Source: Prevotella sp.
GTDB lineage: Bacteria > Bacteroidota > Bacteroidia > Bacteroidales > Bacteroidaceae
Assembly (NCBI GenBank): GCA_022511065.1
Contig: JAFLSG010000005.1
Coordinates: 27,828 to 91,827 of the forward strand
DNA: 64,000 nt
Direction: 5' to 3'
The position numbers and the translations under genes are program-made. Of this stretch, positions 18,676 through 27,913 are shown in pieces (position 1 is the stretch's first letter; each line of letters begins with the position of its first letter). Below the pieces are notes generated by a model. It was given only the letters and a program-made list of their open reading frames with translations, was not told the origin of the DNA and did no database searches.

Positions 18676-18726
18676 ATATGTAGCAGAAAGTTTATGAATT
18701 AGTGAAAGAATATGTTTGTATAAATG

Positions 18727-18754
18727 AAAAGGGAAGTCGTCAGACTTCCCTTTT
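18727..18754. terminator. Bidirectional terminator between rpoD and MBL gene
   Basis: AAAAGGGAAGTC-GTCA-GACTTCCCTTTT. Confidence 0.8.
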
Positions 18755-18776
18755 CTGTTTCCATACTTAATTCGCC

Positions 18777-19511
18777 TTATTTATAATCCCGAATCCTTAC
18801 ATCAATGCCACTTCCTACAAGCAGCATGCTGACTCTGCTGATAGGTGTCTCGCTGTAGTGATAGGGGAAAAGCACCTTCGGCTTGATGGTCTTGGCGGCT
18901 TTTGCCACTTGCTCCGGCGTCATGGTGTAGGGCTGGTTGCAAGGCAGGAAGGCGATGTCGATATCCTTCAACTCCTCCATTTCGGGAATATCCTCTGTAT
19001 CGCCCGCGATGTAAATGCGCAATCCGTCGAGCGTCAGCACATAACCATTGTCGCGACCTTTGGGGTGATACTCCTCGCGTCCCGGTGTGGTGTTATAAGC
19101 GGGAACGGCGAGAATCTTGATGTCCTTACGGTACTCTACGCTATCGCCGTTGTGCAGGGGGATGCCATTACGGAACGAGTTATACACGGTTTGGTTCTCG
19201 TAGATGGCGGTGGCAGGGGTGCGTACCTGTGTGATGGCCATACGGTCAAAGTGATCCTTGTGGTCGTGGGTGATGAGGATGATGTTTGCCTTCGGGAAAT
19301 GGGCATAGTCGGTCTCTGGTTTCATCCACATACCAACGGGATCCACTTGGATTTCCACTCCATCATAATTGATTTCCATACTGGCGTGCTTGATGCACGT
19401 GATTGTCACTTTCTTGCCGCCTGGTGTGGTGAACACATCCACTTTCTGTGCGGCTTGGCTACTCAAGGCTGTCATGCAGGCGAGTGCCACGGTTGCAAAT
19501 AATTTATTCAT
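18777..19511 (-). CDS. Secreted MBL-fold metallo-hydrolase
   Basis: Motifs THDHKDHFD, IAGDTEDIPEM; signal peptide. Confidence 0.85.
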   Translation of the reverse strand: MNKLFATVALACMTALSSQAAQKVDVFTTPGGKKVTITCIKHASMEINYDGVEIQVDPVGMWMKPETDYAHFPKANIILITHDHKDHFDRMAITQVRTPATAIYENQTVYNSFRNGIPLHNGDSVEYRKDIKILAVPAYNTTPGREEYHPKGRDNGYVLTLDGLRIYIAGDTEDIPEMEELKDIDIAFLPCNQPYTMTPEQVAKAAKTIKPKVLFPYHYSETPISRVSMLLVGSGIDVRIRDYK

Positions 19512-20110
19512 GGTTTAATGTTATAAGTTGTCCAACGATAAAGATTACACCCCACGAAGTTGCCCAAAACCTCGCCGACATACACCGCAAGCACCATCGG
19601 TTGCATTACCTGCTCCCACGGGGCGGCAAGGAAATAAAACGCATCGGCGATGGAGTGAGTGAAACCGCAGAGTATGAACACCGGCACACCGAGCAGCAAA
19701 GGGAGCATCTTCCCCTTGCGGGCGAACTCTACGGCGGTGGTCATGATAAATCCACATCCGATGGCGAGCAGGAAACAGGCGAATACTCCCTTGTCGAGCC
19801 GTCCCGCCAGAATCTTTGAGGCAGGCTCAATGCAGTCGGGCTGTGCATAGCGAATCATCCATGCCGATAGCAGACAGCCCACGATATTGCCCGACAGGAC
19901 GATGGCAAGCATTCCCCAATCCCCGTGCCGCCGGATAAAACCAGCCGTGCCCGTGTAGAGTTTCAGACCATAATAGACCACGGTGGTCAGTCCGAAGGCA
20001 AACAATACGGCACCCGCTACGCCGCCCGTCCGCAGATTAACCACACATCCAATGGAAATACAGATACCGGCGAGGATAGCCAACGGGAAAATATTTCTGA
20101 ACGTGCTCAT
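19508..20110 (-). CDS. Formate/nitrite transporter family-like membrane protein (short)
   Basis: 200 aa, multi-TM, FNT-like motifs (NIVGCLLSAW, GNFVGCNLY). Confidence 0.65.
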   Translation of the reverse strand: MSTFRNIFPLAILAGICISIGCVVNLRTGGVAGAVLFAFGLTTVVYYGLKLYTGTAGFIRRHGDWGMLAIVLSGNIVGCLLSAWMIRYAQPDCIEPASKILAGRLDKGVFACFLLAIGCGFIMTTAVEFARKGKMLPLLLGVPVFILCGFTHSIADAFYFLAAPWEQVMQPMVLAVYVGEVLGNFVGCNLYRWTTYNIKP

Positions 20111-20183
20111 GCTTCAAATTGTTTCTGCAAATATAGGCATTGATTTTCATATCCTGCGGGAAACGGGAAATCTTTTAAATAAA

Positions 20184-20215
20184 TTTGGCATTTTCTCCGT
20201 ATTTCGCTATCTTTG
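20184..20215 (+). promoter_or_regulatory. Bacteroidetes-type promoter upstream of trmO
   Basis: TTTG (20184-20187)-N20-TATCTTTG (20208-20215). Confidence 0.75.
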
Positions 20216-20223
20216 CATTTGGA

Positions 20224-20907
20224 ATGGAAATACGGCCGATAGCCCATTTTGAGTCGCCTTTGAAGTCGAAGTTCGGCATTCCGAGGCAGAGCGGACTCGT
20301 CAATGATTTGGCGGGACGCATCGTCTTTGAACCAGAGTATCGTCAGGCAGAGGCGGTGCGGGGCTTGGAAGAGTTCGATTATCTCTGGCTTATTTGGGAA
20401 TTTTCCGCCAACAAACCGTCGGCAGGCTCACTGACCGTGCGGCCACCCCGCTTGGGCGGCAATCGTCGGATGGGTGTCTTTGCCACGCGCTCACCCTTCC
20501 GCCCGAACAATCTCGGTCTGTCGTGCGTGCGGATTGACAGGATAGAGACGGATGCAAAGTTGGGGACAGTCATCTACGTGAAAGGGGCTGACCTGATGAA
20601 CGGCACACCTATATATGATATAAAGCCCTATCTTGCCTATGCCGATGCCCATCCGCAGGCGCGAAGCGGATTTGTGGAGCAAAAGGAGTGGGAGGGGCTG
20701 ACGGTTGTCGTGCCGGATAACCTTGCCATATCTTTTGATGCCGATGCATTAAAAACGCTGAAGGCTGTCTTGGCGCAAGACCCGCGCCCGAGCTATCACG
20801 ATGATGCGGAGCGGGTTTACGGGATGCCGTTCATGGACTACGATGTGCGCTTTCGGGTAGAAGGAAAGGTGCTTACGGTCGTGGGCTTTATCGAGAACGG
20901 TAGCTAA
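20224..20907 (+). CDS. trmO: tRNA (N6-threonylcarbamoyladenosine37-N6)-methyltransferase TrmO
   Basis: TsaA-like MEIRPIAHFESPLKSKFGIPRQSGLV, FATRSPFRPNNLGLSCVRI. Confidence 0.85.
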   Translation: MEIRPIAHFESPLKSKFGIPRQSGLVNDLAGRIVFEPEYRQAEAVRGLEEFDYLWLIWEFSANKPSAGSLTVRPPRLGGNRRMGVFATRSPFRPNNLGLSCVRIDRIETDAKLGTVIYVKGADLMNGTPIYDIKPYLAYADAHPQARSGFVEQKEWEGLTVVVPDNLAISFDADALKTLKAVLAQDPRPSYHDDAERVYGMPFMDYDVRFRVEGKVLTVVGFIENGS

Positions 20908-21493
20908 TCATCACCTTATTATATCCCATTGCCCGCATCATGTTCCGTATTTGTGCGTCGGCATTGGTCTCAGCCGCCCGCAGGTTCTCGGGTGTCAGGC
21001 AGTGACGGAGCATCCGCTGATAGGCGCGGTTATACATAGCCTCCCGGTCTTTGGGCTTCCATGTGCCGCTTTGGTAGAATGATTTTGTGCGTGCCTCGTC
21101 AATGAAATCCTTGTCCAACAGTCCGATGGGCGGCAAAGTCAGGAATACGGAATCACTTCGTGCCTCAATCCAGCCAGGCTCTACCTCGTGCATATTGATG
21201 CCTAATCGCAATGTACCATAATAGATACGCACGAGTTCATCATTGGTAAAGATGCCTTTGCGTATGGTATCAACTAATTCCTCCGCACTTACCGATAGGA
21301 ATTCCCATTCGCCGATGTCCTTGATACTCTGTATCTGGGTGGGGGTGATGTCAATCTCTTGGTTCGTTCCCAAGCCTATCCAGTTGCCCTTGCTTACGTT
21401 TCTAAACCACAATGCTGCCGCAATAATGGCAATCAGCAGCAACAAAATTCCTCCGAGTTTTAGTTTCGTTATCGTCTTCATCTTTGTCTTCAA
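20888..21493 (-). CDS. DUF4230-like membrane-anchored protein
   Basis: N-terminal TM; similar C-terminal region to next ORF (GYNKVMISYR / GYREEDITIAFR). Confidence 0.6.
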   Translation of the reverse strand: MKTKMKTITKLKLGGILLLLIAIIAAALWFRNVSKGNWIGLGTNQEIDITPTQIQSIKDIGEWEFLSVSAEELVDTIRKGIFTNDELVRIYYGTLRLGINMHEVEPGWIEARSDSVFLTLPPIGLLDKDFIDEARTKSFYQSGTWKPKDREAMYNRAYQRMLRHCLTPENLRAAETNADAQIRNMMRAMGYNKVMISYRSR

Positions 21494-21501
21494 TCCTGTT
21501 T

Positions 21502-22182
21502 TTAGTCCTCAATCTTCAGCAATGTCTGAATATCGCGCGGTGTATATGCCTTGCGGAAGGCAATCGTGATGTCCTCCTCCCGATAGCCCATCTCTGTCAG
21601 CATCGGCACTAACACCTTCGCGGCATTTGCCTGTGCTGTTTCTAAGATTCCCAATTCGGGGATGCTCTGGATGATGGAGGCACGCCCCTGCTGCTCGTAG
21701 TTGGTCATCTCCGCATCCGAGAAATTCGCCCGCGCCAATGCCACATATTGCTTGATGTTCTTCTGATCCACCTTTGAACTGGTGAGCGTCACCTGCGGGT
21801 CGGGCAGCACAAGAGTGATTTTGTCTCCCTGCCGCTCGATATTCTTCTCCGAGAAATTGCTGAAATCGATGTATGCCTTCAGCGTGACATCCATGGGGAT
21901 GGCAATCTTGCGGTCGCCCAACGGCATCTTGATATTGAATTGCTTCTGGAATACCGTTCCTTTGAGGCGCAAGGCATCGTCGTGGGTCACGATTTTATGT
22001 ACTTTGTACTCGGCGGTGTATAGTTTCGCGCATTTCTGCACCTGCATGATGAGCATCGGAACGGTGTCGATGCTCTGCGCAATTGGTGCTTTTCCTTGAT
22101 TATCAGTGGCTTCGTTGTCATTGCAGGAACAGAATCCCCCTGCTGAAAAGCCTATGATGAAAGCAAAAATAACCCTTCTCAT
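21502..22182 (-). CDS. DUF4230 domain lipoprotein-like
   Basis: Cys-containing signal; DUF4230-like sequence. Confidence 0.65.
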   Translation of the reverse strand: MRRVIFAFIIGFSAGGFCSCNDNEATDNQGKAPIAQSIDTVPMLIMQVQKCAKLYTAEYKVHKIVTHDDALRLKGTVFQKQFNIKMPLGDRKIAIPMDVTLKAYIDFSNFSEKNIERQGDKITLVLPDPQVTLTSSKVDQKNIKQYVALARANFSDAEMTNYEQQGRASIIQSIPELGILETAQANAAKVLVPMLTEMGYREEDITIAFRKAYTPRDIQTLLKIED

Positions 22183-22351
22183 TCCTTCATAAATATCGGC
22201 AAAGGTAGTAAAAAAATGTTATTTTGCAGATAAAACTACATTTTTTTTGATGATTGATTAAACTTTTCCCTCGTTTCTGCGTCATATTGATAGTTGCAAC
22301 TGACAGAAACAAATTAGAAATAGAAGTTTAATAACTAAAAAGGATTGAACA

Positions 22352-22822
22352 ATGAAAAAGATGATAGCAATGATGGCAGCAGCCATCCTGATGAGTTCCT
22401 CGGTTGTGGCACAGGATAACGCACGACAGGGCAAGCGCCCCGAGAGGAAGTTTGACAAGACCGAGATGCTGAAACAACGCACCGATGAGACGGTCAAGAA
22501 ATACGGACTGAACGACGAGCAAGCAAAGCAGTTGTTGGAGCTGAACACCAAGTACGCGGACAAGATGGGCACACCAGGACGTGGCTCAAGGGATTTCCGC
22601 CACGGCAGACCTGGCAGAGGTCAAGGCAATGGAGGTCAGCGGATGCAGCCGACCGAGGAGCAGAAGGCAAAGATGGCCGAGGCGCGCAAGGAGCGTATGG
22701 CAGCCCTGGAGGCTTACGACGGCGAACTTCAGCAGATTCTTACTGCCGAACAGTACGGGAGCTACAAGGCCGATCAACAAAAGAGAGGTCAGCACCCGCA
22801 GAGAAATGATCAAAAGAATTAG
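22352..22822 (+). CDS. DUF4890-like secreted small protein
   Basis: Signal peptide; charged helical repeats (TEMLKQRTDETVKKYGLNDEQAKQLLELNTKYADKM). Confidence 0.65.
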   Translation: MKKMIAMMAAAILMSSSVVAQDNARQGKRPERKFDKTEMLKQRTDETVKKYGLNDEQAKQLLELNTKYADKMGTPGRGSRDFRHGRPGRGQGNGGQRMQPTEEQKAKMAEARKERMAALEAYDGELQQILTAEQYGSYKADQQKRGQHPQRNDQKN

Positions 22823-22846
22823 ATTAGATAAGATTAAAAAGAAAAT

Positions 22847-22980
22847 TAGGTTAGTTAATAGTTTTTTAGGTGAATCATAGTGATTTAGGTTAACATAGTG
22901 TTTTAGGCAAGCGTGCCTTCCCCTTTGATTGGGTATAGCATTTATTTTCTTAGGTAGCAGGATTCACGTTTTCAGGTAAC
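22847..22980. repeat. Array E: degenerate TAGG-centred repeats, 18-22 bp spacing
   Basis: TAGG at 22847, 22867, 22886, 22904, 22951 and CAGG at 22973. Confidence 0.45.
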
Positions 22981-22990
22981 ACTTTTCAAG

Positions 22991-23014
22991 GCCCGCCCTC
23001 AAAGGCGGGCTTTT
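22991..23014 (+). terminator. Rho-independent terminator
   Basis: GCCCGCC-CTCAAA-GGCGGGC-TTTTCTTTT. Confidence 0.85.
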
Positions 23015-23071
23015 CTTTTGGCATACGGAATTTTTTTGCTACCTTTGCAAGCGCAAATTAAACTTTCAAGC

Positions 23072-23626
23072 ATGATGAAAAGAATTATCCGATTGTTTCC
23101 CGTCGTCCTGTCACTGCTCCTTGCGGTTAGCTGCGGCGAGAAGAAAAAGAGTGACGACATCATAACCACCAAGGCAGAGAGGCCTCAGATTCAAGAACCT
23201 ATCCGTATGCAGGAATACAAGCAGGTTAAGGATATCAAGTGGCTCAACAAGAACTACCAGGTAGAGGTTTGCCGGCAGCCGGCCGACAGTCTTCGGAAGG
23301 TAAAAGACGAGGTGGGACAGGAGTTTGTGGATAATCACATCACGCTCCGCATCATACGCGCGGACGGCACCATATTCTTCAATCGCATGTTCACCAAGGC
23401 GGCTTTCGAGGCACAACTTGACGAGGACTATCGCAAGACGGGCATATTGGAAGGATTCGTGTTTGACAAGGTGGACGGGAATCAGTTGGTCTTCGCCGCA
23501 AGCGTGAGCCACCCGCAGACGGATGAGTACATTCCATTTGTGGTGACGGTCAGCAACTTCGGTGATGTGGGCATACGCCGTGACGCTCACCTCGACACTT
23601 ACGCCTCCGATGAGGATGAGGTCTGA
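23072..23626 (+). CDS. DUF4738-like lipoprotein
   Basis: Lipobox LSLLLAVSC; DUF4738-like body. Confidence 0.65.
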   Translation: MMKRIIRLFPVVLSLLLAVSCGEKKKSDDIITTKAERPQIQEPIRMQEYKQVKDIKWLNKNYQVEVCRQPADSLRKVKDEVGQEFVDNHITLRIIRADGTIFFNRMFTKAAFEAQLDEDYRKTGILEGFVFDKVDGNQLVFAASVSHPQTDEYIPFVVTVSNFGDVGIRRDAHLDTYASDEDEV

Positions 23627-23886
23627 AACATTAGTTTCAGTTCCCGCGAGTTCTTATAGCTATGTTGGTTCAGCTTGCGGTACCTGTCTGCCAGTTGGAG
23701 GAGTTTCTTGAACTGTTCGACTCTGTTTTCGGGAAGTTCTCCCTTGAGCATCAGTTTCCTGTTGTACTTTAGCCAGTTGAGCATTTTATGGTCTTCCGTC
23801 CGATGCTTGGAGGGGCGGCGTCTGTTTTGGCTTATGTAGTTTGTGATTTCTTCGTACTGGATGTACCATCTTTCCTCTTGTGTCAT
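23599..23886 (-). CDS. Small helicase-associated-domain-like protein
   Basis: MTQEERWYIQYEEITNYISQNRRRPSKHRTEDHKMLNWLKYNRKLMLKGEL resembles the HA domain. Confidence 0.5.
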   Translation of the reverse strand: MTQEERWYIQYEEITNYISQNRRRPSKHRTEDHKMLNWLKYNRKLMLKGELPENRVEQFKKLLQLADRYRKLNQHSYKNSRELKLMFQTSSSSEA

Positions 23887-24614
23887 GTAAATGAGTGATT
23901 TAGTTCTTTCCATGCTTTGCTAAAGTCGGGCATCTTGCTGAAGAGCAGGTTTGCGCCGGCATCAAGTAGTGTTTTGTCAGGTAGTGGGCCGGTCTTTACG
24001 GCTATCGTGAAAATGCGGGCTGCCACACCGGCACGTACGCCAAGCGGTGCGTTTTCCACGACAAGTGCTTCCCACGGCTGCAGACCGCCTGCCTTTTGCA
24101 GTCCCATCAGGTAAGGGTCGGGATGAGGTTTCCCTTGCTTGACATCATAGGCGGTGGTGACGTGTTGCATATCGACAAACTCACCGAAGTCTTTGAGGAT
24201 GCGCTGGATGAGGGGGCGCTGTCCGCTGCCCGTGACCACGCCGCACTGCATCCCGCACTCCTTCACTTGCCGCATCAGGTCTAATACACCAGGCATGATG
24301 GGTGTTTCGGGCAATTCGTGGAAGATGCGCGACTTGACATCATACATCCGTTGTGCCTCTTCCTCGTCAATCTCCCTTCCTTGTTGCTTCATTACCATCA
24401 TACGGATGGTATCGACCCCGCGCGCGCCCTCCGTGGCGTATGCGTCATCCGCCGTCATGTGGATGCCGAAGGTCGCCATCGACTGCTGCCATGCCACGGC
24501 GTGGTTAGGCATTGAGTCGTAGAGTACGCCGTCCATGTCGAAAAGCACGGCCTTGGGGCGTAGTGCCTCAAAACCGTGCTTTTGCTTGTATTCATTGACA
24601 ATTGTCTGATACAT
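23883..24614 (-). CDS. HAD-family hydrolase (beta-phosphoglucomutase-like)
   Basis: AVLFDMDGVLYDSMPNHAVAW, GVVTGSGQ, KPHPDPYL, VVENAPLGVRAG. Confidence 0.88.
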   Translation of the reverse strand: MYQTIVNEYKQKHGFEALRPKAVLFDMDGVLYDSMPNHAVAWQQSMATFGIHMTADDAYATEGARGVDTIRMMVMKQQGREIDEEEAQRMYDVKSRIFHELPETPIMPGVLDLMRQVKECGMQCGVVTGSGQRPLIQRILKDFGEFVDMQHVTTAYDVKQGKPHPDPYLMGLQKAGGLQPWEALVVENAPLGVRAGVAARIFTIAVKTGPLPDKTLLDAGANLLFSKMPDFSKAWKELNHSFT

Positions 24615-24643
24615 TCGCTGATGCGGTATCTCTATTGTTTCCT

Positions 24644-25999
24644 TTATGCTTCCTTTGCCAGACGCTCCTTGATTGCCTTTGAGTCGGCCTCGTAGCCGGG
24701 CTTGTCGAGCAGGGCAAACATATTCTTTTTGTAAGCCTCCACGCCGGGCTGGTTGAACGGGTTCACACCGAGTACATTGCCGCTGATGCCGCATCCGATT
24801 TCAAAGAAATAGATGAGCTGGCCGATGTAATACTCGTTTAGCTTCGGCACGGAAATGCGGATGTTGGGCACGCCACCGTCCACGTGAGCCAAGCGTGTAC
24901 CGAGTTCCGCCATCTTGTTCACCTCATCCACGCGCTTGCCGGCGAGGAAGTTCAAGCCGTCGAGATTCTCCTCATCCTCGGGGAAGAGCAGTTTCTTTTC
25001 CGGCTCCTCTACACTGATGACGGTCTCGAAGATGGTGCGCTCGCCCTCCTGAATCCACTGACCCATCGAATGCAAGTCGGTCGTGAAGTCGCAGGATGCG
25101 GGGAAGATGCCCTTGTTGTCCTTACCCTCCGACTCTCCGTAGAGCTGCTTCCACCATTCTGACACGAAGTGCAGCTTCGGCTGATAGTTCACCATGATCT
25201 CAATCTTCTTGCCACTCTGATACAGACCGTTGCGCACGGCAGCATATTGTGCGGCGGGATTCTCTGCGAAAGGCACGTCGATGCCGCAAGCCTTCTCCAT
25301 AGCCTGCGCACCCTCTACGAGTGCCTTGATGTCGAAACCAGCACAGGCGATAGGCAGCAGACCAACCGGCGTGAGCACTGAGAAGCGACCGCCTACGTTG
25401 TCGGGGATAATAAATGAGGTGTAACCCTCCTTATCGGCGCAGGTGCGTGCAGCACCTTTCTTGGCATCGGTAATGGCCACGATGACCTTCTTTGCCTCTT
25501 CCTTGCCACGCTGTGTCTCGCACTGCTTCTTCAGCAGACGGAAGGTCAGGGCAGTCTCGGTGGTCGTTCCCGACTTCGAGATGTTGATGACACCAAACTT
25601 CTTGTCCTTCAGATACTCCGTCAGTTCTGCGAGATAGTCCTCGCCGATGTTGTTGCCGGCAAACAGGATTGTTGGATTCTTCTTGTCCTGCACGAGCCAT
25701 GCAAAGGAATTGCCCAATGCCTCGATGACGGCGCGCGCACCGAGATAGGAGCCGCCAATACCTGCCACAACCACTGCCTCGCAGTTCTCGCGCAGCACGT
25801 CAGCGCACTTCTGCAGTTCGCCGATGAACTCGGGCGTGATGCCAGAGGGCAGATGCAGCCATCCGAGGAAATCATTACCGGGGCAAGTGCCGTCTTCCAA
25901 TGCTTTCTGAGCGGCCTTCACCTGAGGTTCAAACGCAGCCACGGCTCCTTCCTTGAGGAAGCAAGCGGCCTTTGTGATGTCAAGACTGATATTCTTCAT
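24644..25999 (-). CDS. pgi: Glucose-6-phosphate isomerase
   Basis: [31 protein letters not shown], full-length PGI signature. Confidence 0.95.
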   Translation of the reverse strand: MKNISLDITKAACFLKEGAVAAFEPQVKAAQKALEDGTCPGNDFLGWLHLPSGITPEFIGELQKCADVLRENCEAVVVAGIGGSYLGARAVIEALGNSFAWLVQDKKNPTILFAGNNIGEDYLAELTEYLKDKKFGVINISKSGTTTETALTFRLLKKQCETQRGKEEAKKVIVAITDAKKGAARTCADKEGYTSFIIPDNVGGRFSVLTPVGLLPIACAGFDIKALVEGAQAMEKACGIDVPFAENPAAQYAAVRNGLYQSGKKIEIMVNYQPKLHFVSEWWKQLYGESEGKDNKGIFPASCDFTTDLHSMGQWIQEGERTIFETVISVEEPEKKLLFPEDEENLDGLNFLAGKRVDEVNKMAELGTRLAHVDGGVPNIRISVPKLNEYYIGQLIYFFEIGCGISGNVLGVNPFNQPGVEAYKKNMFALLDKPGYEADSKAIKERLAKEA

Positions 26000-26098
26000 G
26001 TTATTTATGTTATTTAGTAATTTGTTTCTCCGTTGCAAAATTAGTAAATTTTCTTGCCAATACCAAGTCTTCTGCCGAGCATTTTTGTTATTTAACCT

Positions 26099-27562
26099 TT
26101 AAAAGTTGTTTTTCGTGATTACGACTTTCCGCCCGTTGTGGATATAAATTCCCGCTTGGGTTGGCTTTTGCGCTAATCGCATTCCTTCAAGTGTGTACCA
26201 TATAGAAGGACTTGTGGACTGGCGGGAAGGGGCGGTTATGCCGGTTTCCGCAGCATTCAGCTTGATGGAGAGCGTGCGGTCATTCACCACATTGCTTTCA
26301 TCGTCTTCAGAAGGATAGTTGCCCAGCATACTTCTGACGCAGCTTTCAGCAGTAGCGAACAGAGCAGGGAAGGCCGTTCCGTCGTAAACCTTCTTGATGG
26401 CCTCAAACAGTTCCAGTTCCTTGACGGCATCAGGATTGTGCGGCTCGTTGCCTTCTGCGTGAATCTTGAAATAGGCGGCAATCTCGGGTGCGACAAGGGA
26501 TGCCGCCAGTTCGCTGCCAGTTCTTTCCTTCACCCACCTTGTCGCCCAGTCTGTGATGGAGCGTTCTAATCTGCCTGCCGCATACCTTGGAAAATCTGCG
26601 TATCCTTCCAGTTGGGTGAGGTTGGTGGTCGTGACCATCAGTTGTAGGGTTGCATCATTCAGAATGAGCGTGCGGTAGTCGCACGGGTAAGAGATAGGGC
26701 TACCGGTTGCGATGTCATAGATTTCCCGACCGTTCTCGTCCGTATAGCGGGCAATGTCCGAGATATGGGTGTGCCCCGTGAGAACCACCTTTATCCCGGC
26801 ATTCATCAGTTCGCGCCTAATATCCACGTAATTCTGCGGAATGGCAAGCTCTTCCAACTCGTTCTGATTCTGGTAGTGTGGCATCAGCAGGTGGTGCATC
26901 ATGACAATCACCTGATTGCCTTTCTGCTGCGCTTCTTTTGCCTTTTCGGTCACCCATGCAAGTGCGCCATCGCTGACCGCACACCATATCCCCGTATCGA
27001 TGCCAATCAGAGTCAGCCCTTGAAGCGGCTCGGTCGCATAAGTCAGTGACGACTGGTAATATTCCGAATCGCTGCCGTAGCCATAATCTGCGTATGCTGC
27101 CCGGAAGTCATCGTTTGAGAATTGCTCCGCCTCCGTGTAGGTGTCGTTTGCATATTTGCGTGCCTGCTCCATGTATCCTCGGTCGTGATTACCGGGAATG
27201 ACATATATCGGAATGCCCGCGTCCTTGATTTCCCTAAGTTTCTTCAGCACATACTCGTGGCTTTCCCTTTCCCCGTCCTTCGTCAGGTCGCCGGCAATCA
27301 GCAGCAAATCCGGCTTCCGTCTCTTTATTTGTTCTACGAGTACATCGAAAATAGGAGCACTGAGCTCTTGCATGGTCTTCTTGAAGGCAAGGTCTTCCTG
27401 CCACGCCCGATTGTCTTGGCTGTCAATCAATGACGGGGCCATGACGTGAAGGTCTGACAATACACATATCTGCCTGATGTCTGCCCGCACCTCCATATTT
27501 ATATATGGTGGCAGCAAGAGCAGGCACATGACGATGATATGTTTTAGATGCTTGTTGCTCAT
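26099..27562 (-). CDS. Calcineurin-like metallophosphoesterase, secreted
   Basis: LSDLHVMAP, IAGDLTKDGE, IPGNHDRGY, VLTGHTHISD. Confidence 0.88.
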   Translation of the reverse strand: MSNKHLKHIIVMCLLLLPPYINMEVRADIRQICVLSDLHVMAPSLIDSQDNRAWQEDLAFKKTMQELSAPIFDVLVEQIKRRKPDLLLIAGDLTKDGERESHEYVLKKLREIKDAGIPIYVIPGNHDRGYMEQARKYANDTYTEAEQFSNDDFRAAYADYGYGSDSEYYQSSLTYATEPLQGLTLIGIDTGIWCAVSDGALAWVTEKAKEAQQKGNQVIVMMHHLLMPHYQNQNELEELAIPQNYVDIRRELMNAGIKVVLTGHTHISDIARYTDENGREIYDIATGSPISYPCDYRTLILNDATLQLMVTTTNLTQLEGYADFPRYAAGRLERSITDWATRWVKERTGSELAASLVAPEIAAYFKIHAEGNEPHNPDAVKELELFEAIKKVYDGTAFPALFATAESCVRSMLGNYPSEDDESNVVNDRTLSIKLNAAETGITAPSRQSTSPSIWYTLEGMRLAQKPTQAGIYIHNGRKVVITKNNF

Positions 27563-27667
27563 TTTTGTTTATGCAAACTTAATAATTTATATTTAGAACT
27601 GCAAATATTTTATTGATTTTTATATTTCAAACTCTAAATCATGCGCTATTTTATGCAATAAATACGC

Positions 27668-27704
27668 TGTACTGCACAAAATAGTAACTTTTTTGTGCAG
27701 TACA
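27668..27704. repeat. Perfect 14-bp inverted repeat (TGTACTGCACAAAA-N9-TTTTGTGCAGTACA)
   Basis: 27668-27681 / 27691-27704. Confidence 0.9.
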
Positions 27705-27752
27705 AGCATTAGGTATCGTGTTCACGGTATCTAAGTGTATTTGATAGACATA

Positions 27753-27780
27753 TTGTTTCCGACTACTTGTTTCCGACTAC
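27753..27780. repeat. 14-bp exact tandem duplication TTGTTTCCGACTAC
   Basis: 27753-27766 and 27767-27780 identical. Confidence 0.95.
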
Positions 27781-27847
27781 CAAGTATAGTGTTTAGCCCT
27801 CTTAAATACTATACTTATGACACGTAAATACTATAGTAACCTATTTT
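27773..27847. repeat. Array C: 22-bp periodic units, core AAAYACTATAST, one inverse then two direct
   Basis: Inverse TATAGTGTTT 27785-27794; direct AAATACTATA at 27804 and 27826. Confidence 0.8.
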
Positions 27848-27866
27848 AACTTTTGAGCATAAAAAA

Positions 27867-27891
27867 GCGTGCTTGCATTTCGCAAGCACGC
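27867..27891 (-). terminator. Terminator for LruC lipoprotein gene
   Basis: GCGTGCTTGC-ATTTC-GCAAGCACGC with T tract on minus strand. Confidence 0.85.
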
Positions 27892-27913
27892 CTCTTGTTA
27901 TTTGTAGTAAGGA

